64,000 bases of DNA, taken from contig MJGA01000021.1 of NCBI GenBank assembly GCA_001910725.1, positions 186,001-250,000 on the forward strand, in the 5' to 3' direction. The translations under genes and the position numbers were made by a program. Source of the stretch: Phanerodontia chrysosporium. Lineage: Eukaryota > Basidiomycota > Agaricomycetes > Polyporales > Phanerochaetaceae. How positions within the stretch are numbered: the stretch's first letter is position 1; each line of letters begins with the position of its first letter. This document shows, piece by piece, positions 52,711-64,000 of the stretch. Below the pieces are notes generated by a model. It did no database searches and was not told the origin of the DNA. It was given only the letters and a program-made list of their open reading frames with translations.

Positions 52711-55700
52711 CTAGAAACCACCCCCTTCGAGCGAATCTGGCAATGTGCCCTCTCCACCGCACCCTCTCTCCCTTGCGGCATCGGCGTCAGCATCGACTGT
52801 GATCACAATCTCCCCACCGCCAATAACGTCTTCGAACGCGAGCGTGCACACCGAAGCCTGGACGCGCCCACGCACGGTGACACCTGTCACAAAAACGCGA
52901 GCACTGGCAGGCGGGGTCGCTGAGATGCCCGCCTCGTCGAAGCCGCTCACGGTGAACGTCGTTGCCGTGCCGAAAAAGTCGTTTTGCAGTGTGAAGCTCG
53001 ACACGAGTGGAGAGTTGAGCAGGAACTGGCGCGACGCAGGCACTGGATACAGTCCTAGATATGGAACACGAGCAGAGCGGCCATCGCACCGCTGTCGTCA
53101 TTCCCAGGTATCTGAGACTGCGTTAACGATGGGGACTGCTAAAGCACGCCAATGTACGCACTCCTCCAATTCCCGTGTTGAAGTTTTCGAAGACAACGCT
53201 GCGCACACGCAGTGCCGACAAGTCTGGCCGGCCCGCGTAGTGGTACGCAAGTGGCATCGCAAAAGACGGCTCGTTTCCTGCGAGAAAATAGCCTGCATTG
53301 AAGTAATGATCACTGTACAACAAATTGTCAGACATATGCCTTTGCGTGGACAATGAGTGAACATACACCCGGCTTATAAACGTCTCGACGCCGCCCATAA
53401 GCCCGACGAGTGTAGCCATTGAGTGTGGCGCGAAGAAGCTGTACTCCCAAGATGACGCTGAGCGTGTCATAGCCTGTCAGTTGAGTGTAGGCAGGAGGGC
53501 CGCGCGACGCACATTCATAAAACCAACGTTGTTATCCGTTCCGCGGGCACATGAGTGTCCCACCGTGTCGCGGGGAGAACACGCTACAGGGTCGCTATAT
53601 GCGAACGTCCCGTTCTGTCCACAGCCAAGATCAGACTTGTATAGCCGCATTTGCCTGTAAGCGCGTACCGGGAAGCGTCGCTGCGCAAAGCCAGTGAAGC
53701 CGTCGCTGGTCACGTTCGGATCCCAGACGTTCACGAAGCCGAGAGAGCGGTTGCCGTACTTGTAGACGTCGTCAAGTGACTTGTTCAACGCAACCCCTGC
53801 TTGCCGCACTGCGAAGTCTCCCAGCGCATACTGTCACAGTAATGGAAGGATAAGCTGATGAAGGTGACACGCAGAACATCAGGGGTACCTCGAGTGTCCG
53901 CGATGCTTCACGGGTCGCTAGCCCCGTCGCGCCCGACGGATCAACCCAGTTGGTGGGTATGTAGTTGAACATCTTCCACGCCGTGTTCTGGCGACCGACT
54001 GTTGGGTCGGCATGAATCAGAGTCGGGCGCTCCTCAGGGAATGTATACATACCTTCATACCAATCTGGGGGCTGTCACGATGTTGAGCAACTCTAGCTTC
54101 AATATGCGCACGAAGACTCCTTACTGTATTCTCCGCGGTGTCGACTAATGCTTGGTATAAGTCGTTTGCAGGCACCCCTAATTCCGCAGCGTGCAGTCCA
54201 TACTTGGCCGCAAAGTCGCCAAGGATGGGCATGCCATCGTCTCCGCCTTGTACATAAGCTCTAAACGATAGGCGTGTTCAATGCAATGCGCCCATATCAT
54301 GGAGATGGACATACTTCTTTGTATTCGCCCGGCACTCTGGAATGAAACCTGTCAATCCGTCAGAACAGGCCAGTAAACGCTTGTGTGGTGGTTATACACA
54401 CCGGTTTGCCGCCATCCGTCGATATATGCGTTCACGATCTCCGCCCATTCGCGTGGCGAAGTTAACGAGAGGAGTGGATGCACCGTGCGGAAAGTATCCC
54501 ACGAGCTAGAAGCTCGTCAATATCATCATGCGCAGAAGGTCATAAACTTCGCGTAGACACACCAAAACAGCGCATCATAGAATGCGTACGGTGAGTTCCA
54601 ATATGGATTTTCGCCTGTCAAGTTCGCTGGGACGAGTTGCGAGCGGTACAGCTGCGGAGGCTTGAGTATACGCGGAGGCTAAGTGGAAGTTAACCTCACC
54701 GAAGAGTAAAGCAGTTCTACCACGGTTGCGTTCTCCTTCTCGGTGTCGACAGTGATGCGGTTGAGCACGTCTTCCCACGCATCCTCAGACGCAGTCTGCA
54801 CGGCGTCCCAATCCCAACCGGGTATCTCTTCCTCCGCGTTTGCGCACGCCTGGACAGTGCTGATGAACGACACGCCAAAGCGCACGAGCACTGAGGGCTG
54901 AACATTGTCCTCAGGGAGCTCGAATGAAAGAAGTGCACCGGCCTGTACGGGCGACGGAGATGCTGTGCCTGCGAACGCACGCGAAGTAATGTTCGTGGAA
55001 ATACTGATGTTCGCCGAGGCAGAAGGGGACACAGACGCATATGTCCCAGACTGCGCGATGCTCTGCGTCGTCTTCGGGGTGCAAAGTCGTAGCAGCCGTG
55101 TACGGTGTAGTTCTCCGTGCCGTAGCTCTGTTCAGCTATCTAAGCAAAAGTTGCTGCTGGCTACCGAGACCCACATACCTGTAGGAACGTCCCTGTGAGC
55201 GTCACCCGTGCAGACGCAGCATCGAGGTCAACACGTCCACCCTCGAATGAGCGTTGCAGATCGTGTGTGAGGTCGATGACGACGAGCGCCGTTTTCGAGT
55301 CTTCCGGGTATGTGAAGCGGATGAGCCCCGCGCGTCGTGTGGAGGTTGCCTCGAGCTTGATTCCATTCACGAAAGTAGTTGTGAAATATCCCGGAGATGC
55401 AGCTGCACGTAGGTAAGCCTCGAGATACCCAATAAGTCTATGATGTGCACTCGCCATCCGAGCCTGCAGCACGCAGCGCTTTACGGGCATCTATGCCCAC
55501 GGGACAAGTCTCGAATGTGCAGTTGACAAGCGGAAATAAAGGGAAGACACCATATCCACCCTCCGTATTACCACCTGTGCCTTCGTCATGCATGAGCGAG
55601 ATTCCTGGAAAGAGTTGAGGTTCTGCATCAAGCGCATAGTACGAAGCCCATACCTGTTACAGACGAGTTATCCGCGATGTATCCGGCTTGTCTTGGTGTT

Positions 55701-55966
55701 TCATCGACATCTATTCCGACCTGAAGTACGAGGGTCAGAGTCAGAGTTGACGTGGGCGCAGGCAACATAGGACGTCGACATACCTTGACCATGGCATGAG
55801 GAACGGCAGCTCCAGGGAAGGCATTACCACCGCTACCACCGTTCGCCCCCGACGCGGTTCCAATGAAGAGATTAACGAGATCAGTAAGGGGTCCACACGA
55901 CGCCACCGCTACGTGCAGCAACAGCAAACCTGTGACCCAGACAGCAAAGGTTCCGCGGCGAGCCAT
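52711..55966 (-). CDS. Secreted alpha-1,2-mannosidase (GH92 family)
   Basis: This is a calcium-dependent exo-mannosidase acting on mannan or high-mannose glycans. The ATG at 55966 starts a signal peptide (Trp-Val-Thr-Gly-Leu-Leu-Leu-Leu-His-Val-Ala). The GH92 N-terminal signature follows: Leu-Val-Asn-Leu-Phe-Ile-Gly-Thr...Gly-Gly-Asn-Ala-Phe-Pro-Gly-Ala, then Ala-Met-Val-Lys-Val-Gly-Ile-Asp and Ala-Gly-Tyr-Ile...Thr-Gly-Met-Gly. The middle has Tyr-Phe-Thr-Thr...Ile-Lys-Leu-Glu-Ala-Thr...Thr-Arg-Arg-Ala-Gly-Leu-Ile-Arg-Phe-Thr-Tyr. Later exons include Phe-Tyr-His...Pro (about 54480-54530), the loop with Asn-Asp-x-Gly-x-Met-Ser region near 53095, and a C-terminal beta domain ending at the stop at 52711. 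There are more than ten short introns. About 800 residues are expected, the usual family size. Confidence 0.85.
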
Positions 55967-56100
55967 ATTGTCCACTGGATAGGCCTGACTGAGCTTGGTG
56001 TGGACACCAGGCTCTGAAGACGTTTATCCAGACCACGCCCAGATATACTTGTTCCAGGGCTTCTCGAACCAAGACTTCCTGCTTCCTGCAGTGTGATCGC

Positions 56101-56597
56101 TCATTTGTCAGTGATGTGCATGGGGCCTGATGACCAGGCGACGTACGGCAACGGGGCACGTTCCTCAGCAAGCCATATGACGCGAACCCAGGAATCCTCA
56201 GCCGCCGGGCCGCCGCGATGATGCAAGGCCCTTTGAACTGTAGCATGAGGAGAGTGCAGCTTCAGGGCCCGCATTTGCTCGACGAAGCCCGGCCAAGCCG
56301 CAAGCGTATATCGCGGGCACGTGTGGCATTGTTGGAAAAGGGCGCGTAGGCGTTGGAAGGAACCTGAGCCGCAGAGTGAGCTGAGCGTCGCTATTCCTAC
56401 GTTATAACAATTGAAGAGCATACAGGAGATGTCAGAAGAGTTGGCTCTGCCACCTCAGGCGGCCATGCCAGGACCAAACCTAAGGAGTCACCCAGCTTCA
56501 TCCAGAGCGCATCCATGGAGACCTCATCAGATGCTTTGCATGTTGCTGCCAGGGCCGCATACGCTTCACGCTCCTCGGGCGTACGAAAGCAACCCAT
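56101..56597 (-). CDS. Short F-box-like protein or fragment
   Basis: The ATG at 56597 opens an exon with Tyr-Ala-Ala-Leu-Ala-Ala-Thr-Cys-Lys...Ser-Met-Asp-Ala-Leu-Trp-Met-Lys-Leu-Gly, similar to the second half of agaricomycete F-box motifs. A GT-AG intron (donor near 56477, acceptor TAG at about 56396) leads into a second exon ending TGA at 56101. The product is about 145 residues and lacks the leucine-rich repeats normal for such proteins, so it is either a small family member or a truncated copy. Confidence 0.4.
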
Positions 56598-57712
56598 GCC
56601 ATGTTAATGGCACGGGGATTGCGCGTAGCTCAATCCATATTTTGGGAAATAAGTCTCTGGAGTTTTGGGACTAGCAGACAGTGATGTTTGGTGGCTTCTC
56701 GTCGGGATCTCCGACGAGGCGGCAGTGCGAGTCTGAAAAGTACAGACCTGGTTCAATATAAATTTCGAAGCTATCCTGCTCCAAGACTTACCTATAGAAG
56801 TGTCATACTATCCTGAGGCCTCGATACCGCGCTCCCTGGTCGATGGATACTCTTAAAGGGACCGTACGAGCAATGAGGGCATATCACGAGCGCCGATAAA
56901 ATTTCTGTGCAATTGGCCGACTCTATGTGAAGCCGACCAGCCTCAATGTGTCCAGCCAAACCGCCTCAGCATATGCATTGGAGGGCCAGCAGATGTCACT
57001 GAGAGGTTGTGGTCGTGAGGCAAGGCGTTCGGTGCCTCGACATACAGATGGAAGTGTTGAATGTTGAATCTACTTGCAGAAGCCTTCTGACACTGCGAGA
57101 CCCCGAGCACCTATGAGCGCTAGGGTAGTCAACATCACGAGGATGTGCTGATTGTGCTGTTCAAGAGGGGTTCGCGTTACGAGGGGTAAGAGCCCTTTTG
57201 ATTTTTAGAGCCTTTTGATTTTTACTAGAAGAGAGGATACCCTACATTTTTGTTGGAAATCTTTGAGTCAGAGTTTCGCAGAGAAAGGCAGAGAAATCAA
57301 AGAAGCGGCACGAGCCACGGTATCCGGACTGGACGTGCATTGCGAAGAAATTCCGTTACTTGCTGCAGTACTGTAGCGGTTCATTACCTGTTACAACGCG
57401 CACCAGTCGTTAGAGAGGCATAGTAAAGACAAGTACTATAACAGGACGCGATTACTTGGTGTTTGGGGTTCGTATGCACCTTCAACGGCAAAACTCTCCA
57501 GAGACGGTTGAAGGTCGAGGAGGCTACATTATCTGACGACTGGGACATCGAGGCGACTACAGATTACACTAATGCAAGTATACAAGTACGTGATGCGGGA
57601 TGGGAAGTCAAAGTGAAGTGTGCGATTGAAAGCGTCGTTGGGTATCAAAGAACGAGTCTACGGTGGTTTCATAAAAGTCGTTATCTAGGCAGGGCTCGTC
57701 ACTTACAACAAC
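56598..57712. other. Intergenic, AT-rich in part
   Basis: There is no supported gene. A direct repeat of CCTTTTGATTTTTA occurs twice near 57196-57228. Confidence 0.4.
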
Positions 57713-60006
57713 CTAAGGACATGGCCGACACGGGCGCACCTGATTATAATCTAACGTGCGTCGCGTATCAAAGCTTGGGAGACACCCTCCGCCAGCTGCC
57801 ATGGAAAATGCATTACGGTTCCTCTCCGACTTCTCCACATCCGAATCTTCCGCGAGAACGCTCGAGACACTAGCGAGGCCCTTGACACTGCTGCCCGACA
57901 CGCCGAGGAGGCCCAGCCCGGTGATGGGACTCTGCTTCTCGTCCGCGTTGGCGAGCGCTCATGCGCCCGCAGCGGCTGCTCCTGGCGATCCGCGGGCCTC
58001 TCGCGCTGGCGGCCGCGGCCGCGGTCACGCTTCTCCTCCTGACGGCGCCGCTCGCGGACGCGCTCGGCGAGGCCGACGCTGCCCGACGCAAGCCAGCTGC
58101 GGCGCCAGCCCGCCTCGCGCTCGCCGTACGACGCAAACGTACGCACGATGAGTACAAAGTACACGAGCCCGAGCGCGAAGACGGCGGTGATAACGATGCG
58201 CACGGCGAGCGCCTGACCAGGCGTGAGTGGCGTACGCGTGCCGTCGTCGGGGTCGTCGGATGAGCCGGTGCGCCAGATGTAGGACATTATGGCGATGCAG
58301 AAGGCGACCATAGCCCACGCGAGCCAAATGGCTGGCATGGCGAGGAGAACCCAGATGTTCCACCAGATGACAGTCTTTGTTTTCTGCGCTTCCTGGAGAA
58401 CAGTCAGGCCAGGGCAAGATGGAAGGTCTTCCGACTCACCTCTGCCCAACGAGACGCTTTGTACATGCTCCTCATAGTCCCGAATTGAACGATGTAAATG
58501 CAGCCGTAGGTGAGGCTCATGATGGAGAATATGAGGGAAAAGAGGGCTGCAAAGCGTGTCAGAGGGTCGCCAGCTGCATCTTGGATCTGGAACATCGTCA
58601 AGATCGCCCTGTTGAACACGATTTAGGGGTATATGCGGTACTTAATGTAGCACACATACGTGCAAAGCAAGACAGAGACGAGGTTAAGCGTCTTCCACTC
58701 GCGAATGAGAGTGTCTACGAAGGTCTCCCAGGAGTGCTTGAAACGCGCGAGTGCAGGAGAGACAGAAGGTGGGTTCCAGTCTTCCGGAAATGGGTAGACA
58801 GAGTCGCCATTACGGGGTCGAGCGGTCCCGAACGCAGCGCTGACACCGGGGTTGGCACCGCGCCCCGAAGCAGCGCCGTCATCCGCGACAGCTGGGGCGC
58901 AAGCTTCGATCATGCGCTGTACTTCGTGCTTGCTGATTTCCGCATCTTCGAATATTCGAGCCACTCGGGAAAAATAGAGAGCTGGGAGACGGAAGAGGCC
59001 ATGCAAATAGATTTGACGCGGTAGGATATCCACGATGAAGACGCGCAGACCATAGCCGCACGAGCGGAAACGGTATCTCGACCCAGGAGTGCAGTTGGTC
59101 GGTAGTGGCAGACATGTTGTGCATGTATCGGCACAGTCTACGTTGAAGAGCGACGCGCTGGACCGCTGAGGAGTAGAAGAAGGTGACGCAAAGAACCGAA
59201 AGTGCGTCCTGAACGGATCTATCGGAATGAACGGCTCGTCGCGTGAGTGTGCGCGGTGAAGGTTCCACCCAAAGAACCTGAGCGGAGATGCGGCACGAGA
59301 CTGAGAAGGCGAAGCGGAGTGCGGAGTATTGGCACCCTGCTTTCGGGGAGAGCTTCCTATGGTTGGACGTTGCGATTGGGACGCAGGGCGTGAACTCCCC
59401 TCAGAGCGAGCAAATGGTGATGCAGCAGACGGATCGTTACGATGGGATGTACGACTCGACACTGCTGCCCTGTGAGTGAGCCACGATTCTCGCCAAATAC
59501 TAGAGAGACTTACCTTGTCGAAGACCCTGCAAACCAGGGAGCGAAACGTGATCGCTCTCAAACGAGACGCGCTGCCTGGGTGTTTCTCGCCCGCTGCCGA
59601 AGCTTCTGACCCGCTCGCGCGCGAGGGAAATCTGGATAGATTGATGGCGGCGGGAGACGCGGACTCAAACGGAGACAAGGGCTGAGAGCTGGAGGCGTCC
59701 ATACTTCGTTGAAGGGAGCGTGTCGCCTGCCGCAAGCGATCAAGAGCAGGTGAAGAGTGAATACCAGGGAGTGCAGAGAGCTTGTCAGAACTTGTAAGAT
59801 TGGAGGTTGAAGACTCTGAAGCTGTTGTCTGGTCAAGATGCAGGCTCCAGGGAGGTTAAAGCGTACTCACGGACTAGGACAGGCTCGCTCTGCGAAGAAG
59901 GTAGCAATGGAGCACTCCTCAAGTCAGGAACCATCTTTCCTTCAGACACCGCCCTGTCAAGTCCAAGGTCCGTCTTGTCCTTGCGCTCGCCGCCTGCCTC
60001 CGACAT
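57713..60006 (-). CDS. Conserved multi-pass membrane protein of unknown function
   Basis: The ATG at 60006 begins a Ser/Glu-rich N-terminus. The first intron (GTGAGT at about 59868, acceptor ACAACAG near 59825) keeps the frame. About 250 residues of Ser/Pro-rich sequence precede a conserved core: Val-Asp-Ile-Leu-Pro-Arg-Gln-Ile-Tyr-Leu...Arg-Leu-Pro-Ala-Leu-Tyr-Phe-Ser-Arg-Val-Ala-Arg-Ile-Phe-Glu. Then come Trp-Glu-Thr-Phe-Val-Asp-Thr-Leu-Ile-Arg-Glu-Trp-Lys-Thr-Leu-Asn and four probable membrane helices (about 58690-58140) including Phe-Gly-Thr-Met-Arg...Tyr-Lys-Ala and Lys-Thr-Val-Ile-Trp-Trp-Asn-Ile-Trp-Val-Leu-Leu-Ala-Met-Pro-Ala. The C-terminus is Arg-rich. I recognise the pattern as a conserved fungal protein but know no function. 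The exact 3' exon is uncertain; 57713 is the lower of two candidate stops. Confidence 0.65.
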
Positions 60007-61404
60007 CCAGTTGCGTGTCTGCTCCGTAGATAAGCTGCGTGTAGCGGGAAAGACCGTCGTTTATAGTGGCATACAAAAGCTCAGGGGGTGATTAAGAGGA
60101 GAAGGAGCGTAACGCCAGAGATTGGCTGGAAAGAAAGACGAAGTACATGAAAGTCGAGGTCGGGTCTGCGACGGATGGGTAGAAAGACGGGACTTTCCCA
60201 ATTCGGATGCTTCCGCACGGCATATGCCGGATCCTCTATGGTAAGCCCTAACCTAGACCGTCTGGTTCCAAGTCTCCACCCTCATGCATCGCTGCCTCAA
60301 AATACTAAAATCTGCGGTGATGCGACACCGATAACCTTGATGAAGACCTGGGCGAAATTGCGGACATGGTTCGCCCGTCCAGGCGAGCGCGGCTCGCGTT
60401 GACGCTCGACTTGCAGTTGTTCTATGAGCCTGCTATGTATGCATTATGGGCCAGTTTGAACAGCCTAGCTCCAGTAATCAACTGTATTCCCGCTGACGCA
60501 TAAGAAATATGAGCAGAAATAGGCTGTATTGTCAGCTGAACTCTCTCATCTGGCGAGTTCTCATCCTCCGCAAGGTTGTCTCTCGAACACCTGTTGGGAG
60601 CGAGTGGGCTCTCGTCGTTTGAAGTGTACGGTGAATTCTGCGCATGGTTTGCCGTTACAGTAGATTGACGATGTGCTCCCTGCAGATATACAGCGCACAA
60701 CCCGTCGCTTCAATGTTCTGTGTCCGAGCTCGTAGCAAGGACTTCAGCACTTTAACCCTCATTCGATCCTCATGAATGTGATGTACTCGTACCGAGAGAT
60801 CAAGAGAAGTTAGGCTTACCTTCCTAGGTTTGACAAGCTGTACTAAACACCGATTCTCTGAGATGGTACTCAAATAGGCAGTGTAGACTAGGACTGGGTG
60901 TACACGAACTACCTTGATTCTTGTCATGGGCTTTACGTACGCTGTGTACTCTCCTCATGATGTATCTTACCCTGACGCTGCATACAGACTGGTCATTCGC
61001 TGCTGCACACGCTCTTACATTTGCTCACAGATCGACCTCGCAATTACACGCTGCCCTCAGCTCTATTTATTCTAGAAAGTGACTGGCACTCCGCAGCCTA
61101 GGCCCGCGACTGCACATGCATGCAGAACTTAACGTTCGTCAATCGGAGTGTACGTCGGACGATACACAACGGACGCATCTCGAACTCGAGACGTGCTCTG
61201 GACGCCCAAGCCAGGCGAGCCTATCGCTCACGGAGCGCTCCCGGTAAACGCGAAGGCCTTTGAGTCAGATGCCCTGCACGCGTTAATGTGGCGTCGCTGC
61301 GGTCTACACGGCTCTGATTCGCCGCGGCTCGCAGCGCATATAAGCTGCCTTGTTTTCAACCACATACCTGAAGTGACTTTCAACCCACCGAACCTTTTCA
61401 CAAG
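60007..61404. other. Intergenic upstream of secreted-protein gene 3
   Basis: No frame here has recognisable similarity. TATAAG at 61339-61344 belongs to the next gene. Confidence 0.4.
61339..61344 (+). promoter_or_regulatory. TATA box of secreted-protein gene 3
   Basis: TATAAG stands 66 bp before the ATG at 61405. Confidence 0.6.
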
Positions 61405-62316
61405 ATGACCGCTTACTCCATGTTCACTATCCTCGTAGCATCTGCTGCTGCGCTCGCCCGCGTGGCGCGCGCCGAAACGCACACCGTCACCTTTCAGAAC
61501 AACTGTGGCTTCGGCACGGTGAGTGCCTGCTCGCAAGATGCGGAAGAAACACCTCGCTGAGCTTCATTACAGCCCACCCTGCTTGGACCCGGCGGCAGCG
61601 TCCTCTCTACAGGTGCATCCTACACAACTAGCGGACCGCTCGTCTCTGCCGTCGCGTGCGTCTCGTGTCGTCCCGTCTTCTCCCATGATCGTTGACCATT
61701 AGCTCCCCTCAGCTTCCTCCAGACCGGTGCGTTCCGTGCACGGCGAATCATATCGTCCTACAACCGGTGATCATTCGTCTGCCAATGGCTAGGTAACTGC
61801 GGAGCCAATGGCGCGGGATGTACCGCAGTCGAGACAACGCTTCTCAACCCATGGTCACCCGAGACTGGTTCAAGCACGGACATCTCGCTCGACGCGCCGT
61901 TCGTAGTTACCTTTCTACGGTCCGCCGTCCACCATGCTTGCATTATTGACCCTTCGAGCATAGGTACAGCTTTTTGGGGACCATAGGCTTTTCGTGCGTG
62001 TCTTCATATACAAGCCTTTACACATGGCGGGGCATTGACGGCGTGTCGTGCACAGGTACTCTGGTGCGGGTTGCGATGGGCGAGGCGACGACTGTGAGGA
62101 CACGCACACAGACATTGGAAAGCACTTGATACTGACACATAGGCTTGATAGGCACCAGTCCGTATTGCGAGGCAGCCTCGCGTCCGCCAGGCTTTATCGG
62201 TGCTGTTTGCTTGGGCGACGACGTGCGTTTGCTCCTCCGGTGAGGCGGAAGCCGCGATAGAGAGCTAATTTTTGCTTCGCCACTAGGTCAATCTCACGAT
62301 CACATTCTGCGATTGA
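61405..62316 (+). CDS. Small secreted cysteine-rich protein, 'glycopeptide' family, copy 3 (divergent)
   Basis: A signal peptide ends Arg-Val-Ala-Arg-Ala, then Glu-Thr-His-Thr-Val-Thr-Phe-Gln-Asn-Asn-Cys-Gly-Phe-Gly-Thr-Pro. The middle keeps Phe-Leu-Gln-Thr-Gly-Asn-Cys-Gly-Ala-Asn-Gly and Gly-Ser-Ser-Thr-Asp-Ile-Ser-Leu, and the C-terminus keeps Val-Asn-Leu-Thr-Ile-Thr-Phe-Cys-Asp. The His-Ala-Phe-Ser-Val exon and the exon after Gly-Cys-Asp-Gly are strongly changed: the second is replaced by a stretch giving Ser-Pro-Tyr-Cys-Glu-Ala-Ala after what looks like an extra intron. Intron positions otherwise match copies 1 and 2. The gene may be a diverged functional member or decaying. Confidence 0.6.
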
Positions 62317-62806
62317 ATAGGCTCCGTTGCACAGTAGCCAGCCTTCAACTAGCAACTGAGGATTGCCTGTTTGCGATTGACAATCTACAGACTGAGCGGT
62401 CCCAAGAGAGTTTACATGCTATGCGGTACTGTGCTATGTGCCATGCTAGATATTGGCTTGTAATGCAATATTCAGTTTCAAACAGATAGACCATCTCAGC
62501 CTTCGTTACCCAGCGTCTGGAGGACTTACCGTGCAGATGAGCAGTACACAAGCAAGCCGATTCAAGCTGGATCGCTGCACGAACACAGGATACATTGCCG
62601 AGAAGATTCTAATACCTATGTACTCGGGTCGCCTCGCCAGGAGCAGCAGCTACAACACAAACGCCGGGAATGATGACGCGACTGGGGTGAACAAAGTTGC
62701 ACTTGACGCAGACAGTCTTGCGGGGAAGATTCCGGGAGATGCTTGCGCGAACGAAGAGAAAACAGACGCGACAGACAGACACGGTAAATCGTCACTCGAG
62801 CTACGT
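62317..62806. other. Intergenic 3' region between convergent genes
   Basis: This stretch lies between secreted-protein gene 3 and RNA14. Nothing further is recognised. Confidence 0.45.
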
Positions 62807-64000
62807 CTAGTACCGGCCGCGACGCCCGCCGCCCGGACCTGTGTACGGGCTGTAGTCCGGCGGGGGGCGTCCGCCCCCGCGGTGCGGAGGTGGTGGCGAC
62901 CGCGGGCGCGCGCCGCCCGCACCACCGATGACGGGCGACGAACTCGGGATGACGGCGCTGCGGAACACTTGCATTAGGTCGTCAGTGCGGAACACGGGAC
63001 CTGGCGGGAGACATGTCAGCAAATCCGCACGTGCGCCTTCCGAGTAGGACGCACCATCAAACGACGCCGGCGAGGGCAGCATGCCGACGAACCAGGAGAG
63101 TACCGGCGGGATGGCCACGCTCTTGTCTTCCTCACGCTCTCGCTCGTACTTGCGACCGTGGCCGCCGTCACGCTCACGCTCACGCTCCCAGGGCGACGGC
63201 GACGCGTACCGTCCGCGCCCACGCCCGTCACCCCACCGGTCCCGGTCGTGCCCTCGCGGCGGTGACACTGGCCGCTGCCGCTTCGACGGCGGATAATCGC
63301 TGCTCGACCGCGACTCGTCGCGTCGCCGGTGGTCCGGCGATACGGGTCTCTTCGCAGGCGCTGCTGCTGGAGGTGCCTGACTTGAAGGCTGTGTGGTTGG
63401 ACTTGGAGTAGGTTGGGCTTCGGTCTTGTTCGCGCTGCCGTTCCCGCGCCCGAAGGTGAATCCGAGGTCGCGCACAGCAATAGCATCACACCCTAGGTAC
63501 TTGTGTCGTTCCGCAAACCTCTTGATTGGTGGATCTGTGCATGGATGGGCCGGTCGTTGAAGCACACGCCGAGAATGAAGTGGCATCCACATACCTTGTG
63601 GGTACACTTCCGCCATTCGCTTCTCGAGCAAGTGGCACGCCTCAAGAGTACCGTATTGATACTCGTAACGAGCCCACCTGTCCCATATCGGGCGCGCCTT
63701 CTCTGGCGGGAAGTTGTTCACAGCTCGTTCAAAGAGGGCTCGCGCGTCTACGCAATCCGTCAGCGTAGTGAGGACACGATGATGGACAGAGGTACTCACT
63801 GGCGTCGTCGTTAATGGTGATCAAGAAGCCGAGATATCGCAGCGCTAGCTCAACCTCATCAGGGAAGGTTTCCATACCTCTTTCAAAGATACGGCCAGCG
63901 ACGTCTGCAGCTTTGGTGCAATGGTATTCCATCAAAGCTGAAGCATTCCGTTATTTATGACCGACTTGGATAGACTATGGTCGCACGCACCTGCGGCTTC
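62807..64000 (-). CDS. RNA14: mRNA 3'-end-processing protein Rna14 (CstF-77/Suf family), C-terminal part
   Basis: This is a subunit of the cleavage and polyadenylation machinery (CF IA / CstF). The gene runs off the right edge, so the N-terminus is missing. Visible HAT-repeat sequence includes Ala-Gly-Arg-Ile-Phe-Glu-Arg-Gly-Met, Glu-Leu-Ala-Leu-Arg-Tyr-Leu, Ala-Arg-Ala-Leu-Phe-Glu-Arg-Ala and Ile-Trp-Asp-Arg-Trp-Ala-Arg-Tyr-Glu-Tyr-Gln-Tyr-Gly. After Pro-Pro-Ile-Lys-Arg-Phe-Ala-Glu-Arg-His-Lys-Tyr comes a Pro/Ser-rich then Arg/Asp/Glu-rich linker with RE repeats, and the conserved C-terminal segment Val-Leu-Ser-Trp-Phe-Val-Gly-Met-Leu-Pro...Asp-Leu-Met-Gln-Val-Phe-Arg. The tail is Gly/Arg/Pro-rich and ends at 62807. 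At least four introns are visible. Confidence 0.85.

Noticed and set aside
1..64000. CRISPR arrays, tRNA or rRNA genes, biosynthetic cluster
   Set aside because: No regularly spaced repeats, no convincing cloverleaf or rRNA motif, and no core biosynthetic enzyme was seen; eukaryotic gene structure throughout.

Overview
The window is nuclear DNA of a filamentous basidiomycete, most likely a mushroom-forming agaricomycete. Nearly every host gene is cut by short (about 45-60 bp) GT-AG introns. The gene content (a DUF6589 protein, a Ty3 chromovirus, a small family of secreted cysteine-rich proteins, a Mir/Sit-type siderophore transporter, GH85 and GH92 glycosidases) fits that group. I see no rRNA, tRNA, CRISPR or bacterial-style operon.

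Left part (1-20.4 kb): two convergent host genes are each broken by a full-length LTR retrotransposon. A RecQ-like helicase 3' end (plus strand) is split by element 1 (1144-9244, minus strand, 5-bp duplication ACTAC). A DUF6589 gene (minus strand, 20338 to 9420) is split by element 2 (9972-18071, plus strand, 5-bp duplication CTGAC). The elements lie head to head only 727 bp apart, forming a very large near-perfect inverted repeat. They are chromoviruses of Tf1/sushi type. Features: 600-bp LTRs, an apparently self-primed primer-binding site, an extra 5' ORF without ATG, gag with a CCHC knuckle, and pol in the -1 frame (protease, RT, RNase H, integrase with GPY motif and chromodomain) that ends in a dUTPase domain with all five motifs.

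Middle and right part (20.9-64 kb): an F-box pseudogene; an unrecognised acidic protein that may be a MAD2-binding (p31comet-like) protein; an MCH1-like MFS transporter; the bromodomain AAA ATPase Yta7/Abo1; a GH85 endo-beta-N-acetylglucosaminidase; a PPR-like mitochondrial protein; a coiled-coil DUF6697-like protein; a siderophore transporter with iron-GATA sites upstream; a proline-rich WD40 plus inositol-polyphosphate 5-phosphatase; a secreted GH92 alpha-mannosidase; a small F-box-like gene; a conserved multi-pass membrane protein; and, running off the right edge, the mRNA 3'-end-processing factor Rna14. Three members of one secreted cysteine-rich family (33.2, 42.0 and 61.4 kb) are scattered among them, each with a TATA box 66-96 bp before its ATG.

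Several otherwise intact conserved host genes carry one single-base frame break, usually at a short homopolymer or GC repeat, while the retrotransposon ORFs are clean. This points to residual assembly indels at least as strongly as to pseudogenes, and gene models here should be read with that in mind. Exon positions were worked out by hand from splice signals and reading frame; none is backed by transcript data.
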